From positions 62,001 to 126,000 of the forward strand of contig JAUIEC010000012.1 of assembly GCA_030428945.1 (NCBI GenBank): a stretch of DNA of 64,000 nucleotides, in the 5' to 3' direction. Each line of letters starts with the position of its first letter. Position 1 is the first letter of the stretch. Origin of the DNA: Phycisphaerae bacterium. GTDB lineage: Bacteria; Planctomycetota; Phycisphaerae; UBA1845; Fen-1342. Made by a program: the position numbers and the translations under genes. Shown here piece after piece: positions 34,960-44,050 of the stretch. Below the pieces are notes generated by a model, which made no database searches, was not told the DNA's origin, and was given only the letters and a program-made list of their open reading frames with translations.

Positions 34960-36797
34960 TCGGCTGCCTCCACGCCGAGGTCAGCCGCGACTTCTTCGAC
35001 GAAGGACCGGTGCCAGAGGCCGAGTTTCTCGGCCGGCGTGCGTCCGCCGGCCATGGCGGGCGAAATCGGAAACGCGTGCGGCGCCAGCAGCACGTCGATC
35101 AGGTGCAGGATCACGATGTGGCTGGCCGCAAGAATCGCCTCGTAGGTATGGGCGATCAGCGACAGGCTGAACAGGCGGCCGGTGATGAGATGCGAGGCCC
35201 ACTGCTCGGCCCAGAGCAGCAGCCCGGTCACACCCAGCATGACGGTGCCCCAGAAGACGGCCAGGTAGCCGAACTTCTCCTTGAGGCTGAACCGCCCGGC
35301 GGCCGGCGGCCGCGGCGTGAGGAACACGAAGTACAGGCCGAGGTGCACGGTCCGGCGGAGGTCCTCGATCGTGAGCCACATCGGCAGGCTGGTGAGGACG
35401 CTGAAGAAGCCTCGTCGCGGTCCGTCCTTGGGGAACATCCGCATGACGATCAGCGCCACGACATAGACGAGGTGGCCGAGCAGACCGATCAGCAGCGCGA
35501 CGCCGACGCCGTGGTGGATCGCGCGGTTGACTTCGAGGCCGCCGAACGCGCTGACGATCGTCGCCGCCCAGGGCTGTCCGGCGAAGCGCTGCGGCAGTCC
35601 CGTCACGCAGAGAATCGTGAACGTGATGGCCAGGAACCAGTGCTGGCCGCGCTGGAACGGCGTGTAGCGTTTCAGACGCTTGCGCCCCTCGCGGGTGTCG
35701 AGCAGTCGCTCGGCCAGTTCGATCGCGGGGTCATGCAGTCGTTTGCGGGTGGCCAGCGCGCCGTGCAGCAGTTCGAAGACGCTCAGCAGGACCCAGGGGA
35801 TGAAGGCCACGACGGTCAGGCCGACGAAGGTGGCCGCAAGGAAGAACTCGAGGGTGTCGCGGGCCTCGGCGAGGTCCAGGTGCATGGTCGCATCGGCGAG
35901 CTGGGCACTGGCGCCGGGGTGACAGTCGGTACTGCGACAGGAGTTGGCGATCTGCTGGGGATGGACCGAGGAGCGTGGATCGCTGCCGGCCAGCATGGCG
36001 TGCACGCTGCTGCCGCTGGCGACGTGGCACTGGACGCACTGGGCGGCCTTTTCGTTACCGAGGAGGGTGGCCTTGCCGTGGAAGCTGTTCCAGTAGCTGG
36101 CCACCGCGTCGTGCATTTCGAACCGGGCCAGGATGCGTTCGTCGCTGTGACAGACCGCGCAGATCTGTCCGGACTCGATCGCGGGCCGGGCCGGCTGCAG
36201 GCGGGTGGCGATGTGCTGCAGGACGTAGGCGACATCCACGGAAAGCTGGTCGGCGTGACACGACTGGCAGCGGTCGAATGTCCGTCCGCCCAGCGGCTGG
36301 AAGGCCGGGATCTGGCTGAGCGCGTCGCGGAAGACGGGCTCATCGTGGCAGTAGAGACACTGGGACTGTCCGGGCCGGAGCAGGGCTCCGTCACTGAATT
36401 CGAGGTCTGCCAGTGTTTCGGGTTTGTGAGCGCTGCGGGCCAGCACTTCGGCGATGGGCTCGTGGCTGAAGCGCTGCTGGCTGCCATCCGGATTGACCAG
36501 GTGGCAGGTCCGGGCGCAATCCACCTGGGTGGTGACCCGGTGCGGGATAACCGAGACTTCGGCTTGATCGTGGCAGTCGGTGCAGGCCAGGCGTGCGTGC
36601 GGGCCGCGGTGCCCGATCGACATCGAAGGATCGACGTAGAACAGCCGGACCTGGCCGTCCTGCCCGGCGGCACTGAGTCCGCGGTAGCCGTGACAGGCGA
36701 GGCAGTTGTCGGGATCGTCGGCGAATGCGGGCGGCGCGCAGGCGACCGCCAGAAGAAAGAGCCAGATTCTCGTGCCGTGACAAACGCGGATCATCAT
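34956..36797 (-). CDS. Octaheme c-type / b-type membrane cytochrome fusion (CbcL-like architecture)
   Basis: Protein of 613 residues (ATGATG at the start; 36797 chosen). A signal peptide ends at PPAFA. The periplasmic part has eight heme motifs: six CXXCH (CLACH, CTDCH, CLYCH, CQSCH, CAVCH, CVQCH), one CX3CH (CARTCH) and one CX4CH (CRSTDCH). From about residue 315 come about five membrane helices with histidines suited to b-heme ligation (HWFLAITFTILCVTGLP, NRAIHHGVGVALLIGLLGHL, LIAHTYEAILAASHIVILHL). This layout recalls CbcL of Geobacter, an inner-membrane quinol oxidase feeding extracellular electron transfer. Head of an operon running to ccsA. Confidence 0.9.
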   Translation of the reverse strand: MMIRVCHGTRIWLFLLAVACAPPAFADDPDNCLACHGYRGLSAAGQDGQVRLFYVDPSMSIGHRGPHARLACTDCHDQAEVSVIPHRVTTQVDCARTCHLVNPDGSQQRFSHEPIAEVLARSAHKPETLADLEFSDGALLRPGQSQCLYCHDEPVFRDALSQIPAFQPLGGRTFDRCQSCHADQLSVDVAYVLQHIATRLQPARPAIESGQICAVCHSDERILARFEMHDAVASYWNSFHGKATLLGNEKAAQCVQCHVASGSSVHAMLAGSDPRSSVHPQQIANSCRSTDCHPGASAQLADATMHLDLAEARDTLEFFLAATFVGLTVVAFIPWVLLSVFELLHGALATRKRLHDPAIELAERLLDTREGRKRLKRYTPFQRGQHWFLAITFTILCVTGLPQRFAGQPWAATIVSAFGGLEVNRAIHHGVGVALLIGLLGHLVYVVALIVMRMFPKDGPRRGFFSVLTSLPMWLTIEDLRRTVHLGLYFVFLTPRPPAAGRFSLKEKFGYLAVFWGTVMLGVTGLLLWAEQWASHLITGRLFSLSLIAHTYEAILAASHIVILHLIDVLLAPHAFPISPAMAGGRTPAEKLGLWHRSFVEEVAADLGVEAAE

Positions 36798-36804
36798 TGA
36801 CGGA

Positions 36805-36810
36805 ATCGTA
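36805..36810 (-). promoter_or_regulatory. Candidate -10 box, 7 nt before the CbcL-like start
   Basis: Minus strand TACGAT followed by 7 nt and ATGATG; no SD. The -35 region is poor. Same spacing as the sigma-gene and 41859 promoters. Confidence 0.35.
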
Positions 36811-36840
36811 CCGCCTCCCCCCGCTTCGCTGAACCCCTGT

Positions 36841-36869
36841 CCGTCCCGCCACCGTGGCGGCCGGGACGG
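36841..36869. other. GC-rich nested hairpin
   Basis: CCGTCCC...GGGACGG enclosing CGCCA-CCG-TGGCG. It lies in the 132-nt gap between the 9-heme gene end and the CbcL-like gene start. Confidence 0.45.
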
Positions 36870-36875
36870 TACGAA

Positions 36876-36909
36876 ACGCGGCGCGAACCCGCTTGAGTTC
36901 GCGCCGCGT
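36876..36909. terminator. 13-bp perfect hairpin, terminator of the 7-/9-heme gene pair
   Basis: ACGCGGCGCGAAC and GTTCGCGCCGCGT with an 8-nt loop, 20 nt beyond the 9-heme gene stop. On the minus strand it is followed by TTTCGT, a weak T-run. Confidence 0.6.
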
Positions 36910-36929
36910 CCGTGTCCGCTGACGAGGGC

Positions 36930-38333
36930 TTACAGCCCTTCGTCGTCGAGCAACTGCTCGGCTTCGGTCAGCATCGACTCGACGTAGTCCGGGTTGTGAA
37001 TCCCGTAGCTGCCGTCGGACTCGATGTAGCTGAGCAGGAAGCGAACCTTCCTGACGTTGTCCGAGAGGCCGTCGTTACCCGGGCCGCCCGCCGAGCTGTA
37101 CTCCCAGGTGGCGGGGTCGCCCAGACGGGCCCGCATATCCTCGATGCGGGTCATCATGGCGTTCTTCTCGGTCAGGTAGCGGGTCTCGATGCCGCTCTCC
37201 GAGCTGTGGCATCCGGACAGGATGCAGCCCGCAAAGTTGACCTCGAAGGTGTGACCCGAGATGGCCGGGGCCTGCTCGTCCATGAAGTCCTGACGATACA
37301 TGTGGCAGGTGCTGCACTGTTCCGGCGACTCGATGTGCTTGTGAACAATGCTCGGCACCAGCGGCACCGGCTCTTCGTCACCCGTGTCCGCCATCGGCAT
37401 CTCGCCCGTGTAGACGTTGGCCTGCACGCTGTGGTGCGGACCACGCGAGCCGGCCGTCCAGTCACGACCGCGGCTGTGGTGACACTGGCCGCAGAGGTTG
37501 AAACGGGTCGGGTCGGTGGTGGCCGCGATGGTGTTGGTCGGGAACGGGGCGGCGATCTGCGGGAAGCGGAGCTGGAAGTCGCGTCCGTCCGGCGTATCGA
37601 CGGCGTTGCCCGTCTTGGCGTGCGGGTCGTGGCAGACGGCGCAACTGACGCCGATCAGATCCTCGACTTCCTGGCCGACGAAGAGATCCTCGGGGACGGT
37701 CTCGCCTTCGAGCACCATCAGGTAGACGGTGCCGGAGTGGCACTGTCCGCAACTGCTGATGCTGCCGCCGACGAGTCGCTCGTCGACATGCTCGGTGACC
37801 TTGCCGTGGCCGCTCATCAGCAGTTCATCGATATGCGGATGATGCGAACCGGTGTGGCAGGTCCCGCAGACCTGCGGGGCGAAGTCGACCTTGGGACGAA
37901 GCGTCTCGTCGTTGACGTTGTTGGCGTGGTCGGCCGACGGGCCGTGGCAGCTTTCGCAGCCGACACCGGCCAGGTCGTTGGTCGTGGCGCGGTCGACGAA
38001 GCCGCCTTCCTCGCCGAAGCCGACGGTGTGGCAGCCGATGCAGTTGGCGTTCTCGCCCTGGCCGATGGCCTCGAGCGATTCGAGCGCGTGCGCGTGGAGC
38101 GTGCGATCCCAGTCAGCGTGCTGGTTGGCGTGGCACTGACTGCAACGCGTGGATCCGGCGAATTTGCCGGTCAGGCCGGAGTTCCCGGTCATCGGGGTCA
38201 TCGGCTCATTCGAGTCGCCCGGTTCGTTGGGGTCCGGCCCCGGATCGGGGTTCATGAACAGCGGACAACCCGCCACGAAGAGCAGGACGGACCCCAAGGC
38301 CGCCAAGCTACCCAATGTCTTGCGTGTAAACAC
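36930..38333 (-). CDS. Nonaheme c-type cytochrome lipoprotein (cytochrome c554-like)
   Basis: Starts at GTG 38333, with AAAGGAG about 10 nt upstream; 467 residues. Lipobox FVAGC with C23, then a Pro/Glu/Asp-rich spacer. Eight CXXCH motifs (CSQCH, CIGCH, CESCH, CGTCH, CGQCH, CAVCH, CGQCH, CSTCH) and one CX4CH (CILSGCH). CESCHGPSADH and CSQCHANQHADW are typical of the cytochrome c554/c-prime family, whose members move electrons in nitrogen or metal redox chains. A C-terminal helical region (about 400-467) lacks hemes. It follows the 7-heme lipoprotein by 21 nt. Lipid anchoring suggests the outer membrane or the periplasmic face of the inner membrane; substrate unknown. Confidence 0.92.
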   Translation of the reverse strand: MFTRKTLGSLAALGSVLLFVAGCPLFMNPDPGPDPNEPGDSNEPMTPMTGNSGLTGKFAGSTRCSQCHANQHADWDRTLHAHALESLEAIGQGENANCIGCHTVGFGEEGGFVDRATTNDLAGVGCESCHGPSADHANNVNDETLRPKVDFAPQVCGTCHTGSHHPHIDELLMSGHGKVTEHVDERLVGGSISSCGQCHSGTVYLMVLEGETVPEDLFVGQEVEDLIGVSCAVCHDPHAKTGNAVDTPDGRDFQLRFPQIAAPFPTNTIAATTDPTRFNLCGQCHHSRGRDWTAGSRGPHHSVQANVYTGEMPMADTGDEEPVPLVPSIVHKHIESPEQCSTCHMYRQDFMDEQAPAISGHTFEVNFAGCILSGCHSSESGIETRYLTEKNAMMTRIEDMRARLGDPATWEYSSAGGPGNDGLSDNVRKVRFLLSYIESDGSYGIHNPDYVESMLTEAEQLLDDEGL

Positions 38334-38354
38334 CGAAGGACTCCTTTCTCGGGG

Positions 38355-39290
38355 TCAACGCGGCGTGAAGTCGGCATGCACCTGGCCGGCAATTTCCGCT
38401 GCGCGCTCCGCACTGAGTGAGAACAACCCATCTACCGCCGTATTGTGGCATCGCAAACAACTGAACTCGACCGGAACGGCCGCCTGCCCGTCGGAATCGA
38501 GCAGGACAGCGCCACCGTCGGGCGAAAAGAAACTGGTCAGCCCGTCCGCTTCGGTGGACAGGCGAAAAACATGCGTGCGGCGATCGCCAACGCGCCCGTC
38601 GCCCCGCATCCCGGACTCCGCGAGAACACTCGCGTACGGCATATGACACGATTCGCAGGTCAGCACTTCGGTCTGCCCGTCGGGACCCCGGAACGTCTTG
38701 CCATCATGCAGCGCCATGTTCTGTTCGCTGTGACAGACCGTGCAGTCGTTTCGAATTGCCCCGGAATCCTCGGCCCGACCGATATGCGGATCGTGACAGA
38801 ACATGCACGAAAAACCGGCATGCCCCCCACTGACCCGCAATTCGTTGGCACTGACCATTCCTGAGATGAAACCGTCTGCGGCCGGGATCGTGTCCGACGC
38901 ATCACAACCGTGACAGACGCTGCACGAGTCGACGCCGACAGGATCGACGAAAATCGCCCGGCGGTCAACCACAACTTTACCGGACGCATCCAGACCGATG
39001 TGATTCCCGCCCGGGCCGTGGCAGCTTTCGCACTCGTTTCCGGCGGGCGGAATGACTGGCGGGCACAGCGTGCCGGTCGCGCGGGCCTCCCCCGAAAAGT
39101 GGAGATGACTGGCCGATTCCGCGCCAACGTCCGTGTGGCAGGCGACGCAGGCATCGGTCCCGAGCAGGGCCGCCCCGCCGTTGGTCTTGTCGACCGAATT
39201 GCCGATCCCGTCGTCGACCTGATCGGGCGGAGGTGGGCAGCCGGGCAACATCAGAAGCACCATCAACAGAAAGGTCACGCTACAACGCAT
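38355..39290 (-). CDS. Heptaheme c-type cytochrome lipoprotein
   Basis: ATG 39290 (311 residues) is chosen because it opens a signal peptide with lipobox LMLPGC (C18); longer frames upstream lack one. Seven CXXCH motifs: CVACH, CESCH, CSVCH, CMFCH, CTVCH, CESCH, CLRCH. CESCHGPGGNHIG relates it to the cytochrome c554 family. The SD is weak (AGGA about 12 nt upstream). First of a two-gene unit with the 9-heme lipoprotein. The residues after the last heme are unremarkable. Function: periplasmic electron carrier anchored by lipid; partners inferred from the locus. Confidence 0.9.
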   Translation of the reverse strand: MRCSVTFLLMVLLMLPGCPPPPDQVDDGIGNSVDKTNGGAALLGTDACVACHTDVGAESASHLHFSGEARATGTLCPPVIPPAGNECESCHGPGGNHIGLDASGKVVVDRRAIFVDPVGVDSCSVCHGCDASDTIPAADGFISGMVSANELRVSGGHAGFSCMFCHDPHIGRAEDSGAIRNDCTVCHSEQNMALHDGKTFRGPDGQTEVLTCESCHMPYASVLAESGMRGDGRVGDRRTHVFRLSTEADGLTSFFSPDGGAVLLDSDGQAAVPVEFSCLRCHNTAVDGLFSLSAERAAEIAGQVHADFTPR

Positions 39291-39413
39291 CACGGAGTTT
39301 CCTGCAATTGCCGTACCGTCCGAGAACGGTCGCGAATAAACACGACAGACCGCCACCCGGCCACCCCGGACCGATCCAGTCAGACCGAACCGGCCGGCCG
39401 CATTGCTCATAAG

Positions 39414-41228
39414 TTACTGCGAACTATGACATTGTCCACAGAGCTGCGGCTGCGCCACACGCAGGCGGTCCGCCAGCAGACCGGGACCGCGCCCGGCTGA
39501 ACCGGCCGGATGCGGGTCGTGGCACGTGTAACAGGCGATCCGCTGCCCGTGCAGCGGCAGGCGCGGTGTGCCAAACGCCCCAGATTGCGCGTTTTGCCCC
39601 CCGGCCCGCGGCAGCATGTCAGGCGGCACCGCCTGGCCGAGATGGCCCCCCGGGGCATAGTCCCAGTGCTCGACATGGCACCGCAGGCAGGCCCGGGCAG
39701 ACGGATCGAACAGCTTCGAATCGCCGGAGGCCTGCCCGAAGCGCATCGGCCCCGTGTGGCAGGCCCGGCAGCCGTCGGCATCGTCGTGCGGGTTCCAGCG
39801 TTCGAACGTGCTTTCGACATGACACGACCCGCAGAAGTCGAGCGGGCGCTCGGTGAACGTCCGCAGCATCGCCGGGTTGCGCGCCGGCCGGGCGACGCCG
39901 GGGTCGCAGTGCCGGGCGATGTCGTGACAGGTCAGGCAGCCGAGCCGCCCGTCGGTCAGCGGCCAGCCGTCCGGCACGTGAATGTTGCCGTCGGTCGGCA
40001 CGGCCCGCAGCGGATGCGGATCGGCCGGCCCGGCCACGCCGTCGTGACAGCGGATGCAGGCCGCGTCGACGTTGCCGACCGGTGCGGTGGTCGGCGCATT
40101 GGTCCCGGCGTGACAGGTCGCGCATCCGGTCGAACGCCAGTGCGGGTTCTCGGCCGGCCAGACCTTGCCGGAGACGACCGTGCGGGTGGGCGGCGCGGAC
40201 TTCGGCGTCCAGCGGAACACCCGGATCCCGGGATCGGCGAGCTGTTCGGCCACGAGGACATAGAGCGCCGCCCGGTCGGTCGCGGCAGCGGCCCGCCCCG
40301 GCATGCGGGTCAAGACGGAAACCCCGAAGGGCACCGCAAGCGCGGGCTGCTGTCGGCCGAGGGCTGCCAGCCACTGGCCGCGGGGCGAAAAGACCTGGAC
40401 GCACTGCGCGGCCGCATCGGTCACGAAGAGGGTTCCATCGGCGGCGACGGCGACATCCTTGGGGCGGCCGAACGCGCCGGGACGATCGCCGGGGCCGCCG
40501 ATCGTGCGAACGTGTTTCCCGGCGGGTGTGAAGACCTGGACGCGGGCGTTGAGCATGTCGGCGACGTAGACCTGGCCGGCGTGGTCGGTACACAGGCCGA
40601 GCGGGAGTCCGAACTGACCGGGCCGGTCCCCGCGCTGGCCGATCGTTGCCAGGTGTTTTCCGGAGGCGAGATCGAATCGTTCGATGCTGTGCCCGGCGGT
40701 GTTGGTGACCCAGACCTGGTCCTGGACGACGACCGCGCCGGCCGGGTCGAGTTCCTGGCCGGGGCGTTCGAGGCGGGTCCGCTGCCGGCCGTCGGCCTGG
40801 TAGACGATCACGGCCCGGGAGGCGGCGTCGACGACGAGCAGGCCGGCGGGCGCGTCCGCGATGGCGATGGGTCTGGCAGGTGGCGGGGAGAGCGGGAGAT
40901 CCACGAGGCTGGCGGAAGCGGCGTCCCAGCGGAGCACGCGGGCGAGTCCGCCGTCGCAGATGACCAGGTCGCCATTGTCGCGGGTCAGGACCTGCATCGG
41001 CTTGATCAGCGGGATCGGATCATCGCGATCGGTGCCGAAGAGGAAGCGTGCGACGGCGGCCGAGGTCGAGTCGGGCGTCGGGCCGCATTGCAGGTTGCCG
41101 AGGTTCACGGTGTCGGGCGGCAGAGGCGGATCGCCGCCGGGCAAGGCACCGCGGTGGTCGCGGCAGGCGGTCAGGGCGAGCGCGACGAGCAGGCCGACAA
41201 ACGCGAGTGGTTTCAGAGGCGATGGCAT
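39414..41228 (-). CDS. NHL beta-propeller / octaheme cytochrome lipoprotein fusion
   Basis: ATG 41228 (604 residues) overlaps the preceding 4-heme gene by 16 nt. Lipobox ALTAC with C22. Residues about 45-340 carry NHL repeats (LPLGLCTDHAGQVYVADMLN, RPKDVAVAADGTLFVTDAA). The C-terminal part has eight CXXCH motifs: CATCH, CIRCH, CLTCH, CGSCH, CRACH, CLRCH, CYTCH, CGQCH, ending six residues from a heme histidine region (CGQCHSSQ is the terminus). It is the same fold order as the 20-heme protein but shorter and lipidated, so it may be its outer-membrane-side counterpart. Function inferred. Confidence 0.9.
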   Translation of the reverse strand: MPSPLKPLAFVGLLVALALTACRDHRGALPGGDPPLPPDTVNLGNLQCGPTPDSTSAAVARFLFGTDRDDPIPLIKPMQVLTRDNGDLVICDGGLARVLRWDAASASLVDLPLSPPPARPIAIADAPAGLLVVDAASRAVIVYQADGRQRTRLERPGQELDPAGAVVVQDQVWVTNTAGHSIERFDLASGKHLATIGQRGDRPGQFGLPLGLCTDHAGQVYVADMLNARVQVFTPAGKHVRTIGGPGDRPGAFGRPKDVAVAADGTLFVTDAAAQCVQVFSPRGQWLAALGRQQPALAVPFGVSVLTRMPGRAAAATDRAALYVLVAEQLADPGIRVFRWTPKSAPPTRTVVSGKVWPAENPHWRSTGCATCHAGTNAPTTAPVGNVDAACIRCHDGVAGPADPHPLRAVPTDGNIHVPDGWPLTDGRLGCLTCHDIARHCDPGVARPARNPAMLRTFTERPLDFCGSCHVESTFERWNPHDDADGCRACHTGPMRFGQASGDSKLFDPSARACLRCHVEHWDYAPGGHLGQAVPPDMLPRAGGQNAQSGAFGTPRLPLHGQRIACYTCHDPHPAGSAGRGPGLLADRLRVAQPQLCGQCHSSQ

Positions 41229-41851
41229 GAGAGGCACAGGCGACTGCGTTCGTTGGAGGTGACCAGCATGCCGGGCAGGCGTTTGACGTTGTGCGGGTCG
41301 TGACAGGAGGAGCACTGCACGCGGCGGTCGGGCAGCAGGACGCCCTGCTGCTGCGCGGCGGCCGGCGGGTGGTAGGTCGGGCTGCCGACGGGGTAGTCGA
41401 TGCCGACGGGGTGGCCCTGGAGTCCGCCGAAGCCGAGTTGCGAGGCGCCGACCTGCGAGGCGAGGCGGGTGGCGTGGCTGCTGGTGAAGACGTCGCTGGC
41501 GACGACGCCGTCGTGGCAGCTCAAGCAGAGCAGAGAGCCGCGATCGAGTTCGACATCGTCGGCGCTGTAGGCCGGCCACGACGGTCCGCGGTCGGGCAGG
41601 TGGGCGGCGTGACAGGGCAGGCACAGGTCGCGTGGGTGGGCATCGCCGCGGCTGAAGTCGTGGGGGCTGCCGAGCAGTCCGCTGACGTAGGTCGGTCGCG
41701 CGGCGGGGTCGGCGTCGACGATCCCCGGCGGCGCGGGTGGCGCCTCAACCGTGGCGGGGGATGGATGGTTGGCATGCTGGCAGCTCAGCAGGACGCCGAG
41801 CGTCAGCATGACGAACGCGACAGGAGCCATGCGCCGGTGCGAGGGTTTCAT
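41213..41851 (-). CDS. Tetraheme c-type cytochrome lipoprotein
   Basis: Protein of 212 residues with lipobox VLLSC (C24). Four CXXCH motifs in doubled-CXXCH style: CLPCHAAH, CLSCHDG, CSSCHDPHN and CLSCHRL at the very end. SPHDFSRG early in the mature part also occurs as SPHDLS in the 12-heme protein encoded on the other strand, suggesting a shared fold. First gene of a minus-strand pair with the NHL-octaheme gene. No SD; a promoter with a 7-nt gap to the ATG is described at 41859-41888. Probably a small periplasmic electron carrier. Confidence 0.9.
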   Translation of the reverse strand: MKPSHRRMAPVAFVMLTLGVLLSCQHANHPSPATVEAPPAPPGIVDADPAARPTYVSGLLGSPHDFSRGDAHPRDLCLPCHAAHLPDRGPSWPAYSADDVELDRGSLLCLSCHDGVVASDVFTSSHATRLASQVGASQLGFGGLQGHPVGIDYPVGSPTYHPPAAAQQQGVLLPDRRVQCSSCHDPHNVKRLPGMLVTSNERSRLCLSCHRL

Positions 41852-41858
41852 CGCCCGA

Positions 41859-41888
41859 AGTGTAACCGCGGGTTTCGGGTGGTGACAA
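41859..41888 (-). promoter_or_regulatory. Promoter of the tetraheme/NHL-octaheme pair, leaderless geometry
   Basis: Minus strand TTGTCA (41888-41883), 18 bp, TACACT (41864-41859), then 7 nt to the ATG at 41851. The -35 matches 5 of 6 and the -10 4 of 6. Confidence 0.5.
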
Positions 41889-41950
41889 CGGGGGCCGCAT
41901 CAGCTACGTTGCGGACGACAAGTTGGCCTCACAGGCAGACACACTTGGCA

Positions 41951-44050
41951 GTGGACACACCTCGATTGCCGAACACTTCGGGTTTCCGTTTGCTGACGGC
42001 TGCGGTGCTGGTCGCCGCGCTGACGGGATCCGCGTCGGGGCAGGACCCGGCGGCGGTGGATCCGTCGGCCGGAATTCCGTCGACGTGGCGCGCGCCGCGC
42101 CTGCGGCTGGACGAGTTCGGATTCGATCTGCAGGTCGAGAGCGGCTTTGACCGGCGGACGGTGCGGCAGGACGGCAGCCGCCGCTGGTACCGGCTGAACC
42201 AGGAGAACGAGCGGGTCTACGTCGAAGAGACGCTCGGGATGCGCGCGGCCGGCACGCTGGACGAGCGGATCCTGCGGTTCGACACCGAGTTCCGTTTCGG
42301 CCTGCGGCAGGAGTCGTTCTACGAGGAGCGCAACCGGGTGCAGCGGAGCGAGGATCCGTCGGGCACGCTGCTGGAATACGACTTCAACCTGGACTTCCTG
42401 CCGGCCGGCCGGCTGCCGATCACGGTCTACGGCCTGCAGCAGAATGACCGGCTGCCGCGACCGTTCCTGCCGACGCTGGACCGGATGCGCGAGCGGTACG
42501 GGGCAACGGCCCTGCTCGATCACGAGCGGATTCCGATGCGGCTGTCGTACGAGCACGAGTACGAGGAGCGTCTCGGCGGCGCGGACCGCTACGACGAGGA
42601 ACGTCGCGGCCTCGACGCCCTGCGGTACGAGGCGGACTGGCGGATCGACGACCGGCAGAACCTGCGGATCAACTATGACTACGAGGATCGCCGCGAGCGG
42701 TACGCGGGGCTCTCCGAACGGTTCGACCTGCTGCGACAGGCGGCCCGGGTCGAGCACGACCTGCGTTTCGGCCCGAAGGACCGCAGCAACTGGCGGTCGT
42801 TCTTCCGGATCGAGGACGAATCCGGACGCCTGGCCCGCGACACGCGCGAAGCGGCCAGCCGGGTCCGCTGGCAGCCGGCCGACGGGCTGGACCTGACGCT
42901 GGGCGGCCAGTTTCTCGAGCAGCGCTTCGACGGGATTCACGACCGTCGCTGGCGCGGTGATGCGGGCCTGGTCAAGCGCTGGGAGAAGTGGACGGCGACG
43001 CTGAACCTGTACACCAGCCGGAGCGAGAGCGACGCCCGGGGCGGTCGGCGCGGGTCGAGCGACCTGGACGACTGGGGCGGCGTCGCGTCGCTGGCGTTCG
43101 CGGACGAGAACGACCTGGGCGACCTGCGGGCGAGCGTGCAGTACTCGTTCGATCACCTGGACGGATCGGGCGGGCGCGGCAGCGGGCTGGCGCTGAGCGA
43201 ATCGCTGACGTTCCGCGGGCCGCGGATCAACTACCTGCGTGAGCAGAACGTCCGCCGCGGGACGATCGTGGTGACCGACGCGAACCGCGGACGGATCTAC
43301 CGGCCGATCCTCGACTACCGCGTGGTGCAGGTGGGTCGCTATACGGCCATCTTCCGCAACCCGACCGGGCTGATCGCCGACCGCGAAACGGTCCTGGTGC
43401 ATTATGCGTACCGGACCGCCCGTGACTACGCGCTCGACCGCCAGCGGGTGGACTGGCGGATTCAGCAGGACCTGGGCGCGGACTGGAACGTCTACTACGC
43501 CGGCAGCGTGCAGGACGAGGATGTCAGCCGCGACCGCTGGATCGGGCTGACGCCGCGAAACGACAACCGCCACCGGGTCGGCGCGGTGCGCCGCGGCCGC
43601 CGGTGGAGCGGCGGGGTGGAACTCGAATACAACGACGAAACGATCGACCCGTTCCGCGGGGTGCACGCCAACGTCGACGTGGCCCTGCTCGAAACGGCCA
43701 CGGGCCAGTTGAGCGGGCAGGCGCGGGCTTCGCACCTGCGGTTCGACGGCACGCGGGACCTGGCGGCCCGCGAGAGCACCTGGCTGGACGTGGGACTGTC
43801 GGCCCGCGAACAGTTGCGCGGCAACCTGGCGCTGACGGCCGACGCGGCCTACCGCTTCCAGGACGACGGCTTCTACGGGCGGACGGAAGGGTACGACCTG
43901 CGGGCGGCGGTCGAATACAAGATCGGGCAGTTCGACCTGCTGTTCGAAGTGGAATACGACGCGCTGCAACTGCCGCGCTCCAACGACGAAGCCTTCAGCG
44001 CCCACCTGCTGCTGAAGCGTGACATCCCGCTGATCGGGAGCGGGCGATGA
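41951..44050 (+). CDS. Putative outer-membrane beta-barrel (porin-like) of a porin-cytochrome complex
   Basis: GTG 41951 is my best start (699 residues): it precedes a signal peptide (LLTAAVLVAALTGSASGQ); TTG at 41945 or 41966 is possible and no SD is seen. The mature protein is made of alternating hydrophobic/charged strands about 10-12 residues long, rich in Arg, Asp, Glu, Tyr and Trp (for example MRLSYEHEYEERLGG, NLRINYDYEDRRERYAG, TATLNLYTSRSESD), and ends in a strand-like LLLKRDIPLIGSGR. No heme motif. This is the look of large barrels such as MtrB/PioB or OmbB, but I see no specific signature. It overlaps the NHL lipoprotein gene (ATGA at 44047-44050) and leads a three-gene unit ending in a 12-heme cytochrome. 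Barrel call fairly sure; conduit role inferred. Confidence 0.7.
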   Translation: MDTPRLPNTSGFRLLTAAVLVAALTGSASGQDPAAVDPSAGIPSTWRAPRLRLDEFGFDLQVESGFDRRTVRQDGSRRWYRLNQENERVYVEETLGMRAAGTLDERILRFDTEFRFGLRQESFYEERNRVQRSEDPSGTLLEYDFNLDFLPAGRLPITVYGLQQNDRLPRPFLPTLDRMRERYGATALLDHERIPMRLSYEHEYEERLGGADRYDEERRGLDALRYEADWRIDDRQNLRINYDYEDRRERYAGLSERFDLLRQAARVEHDLRFGPKDRSNWRSFFRIEDESGRLARDTREAASRVRWQPADGLDLTLGGQFLEQRFDGIHDRRWRGDAGLVKRWEKWTATLNLYTSRSESDARGGRRGSSDLDDWGGVASLAFADENDLGDLRASVQYSFDHLDGSGGRGSGLALSESLTFRGPRINYLREQNVRRGTIVVTDANRGRIYRPILDYRVVQVGRYTAIFRNPTGLIADRETVLVHYAYRTARDYALDRQRVDWRIQQDLGADWNVYYAGSVQDEDVSRDRWIGLTPRNDNRHRVGAVRRGRRWSGGVELEYNDETIDPFRGVHANVDVALLETATGQLSGQARASHLRFDGTRDLAARESTWLDVGLSAREQLRGNLALTADAAYRFQDDGFYGRTEGYDLRAAVEYKIGQFDLLFEVEYDALQLPRSNDEAFSAHLLLKRDIPLIGSGR

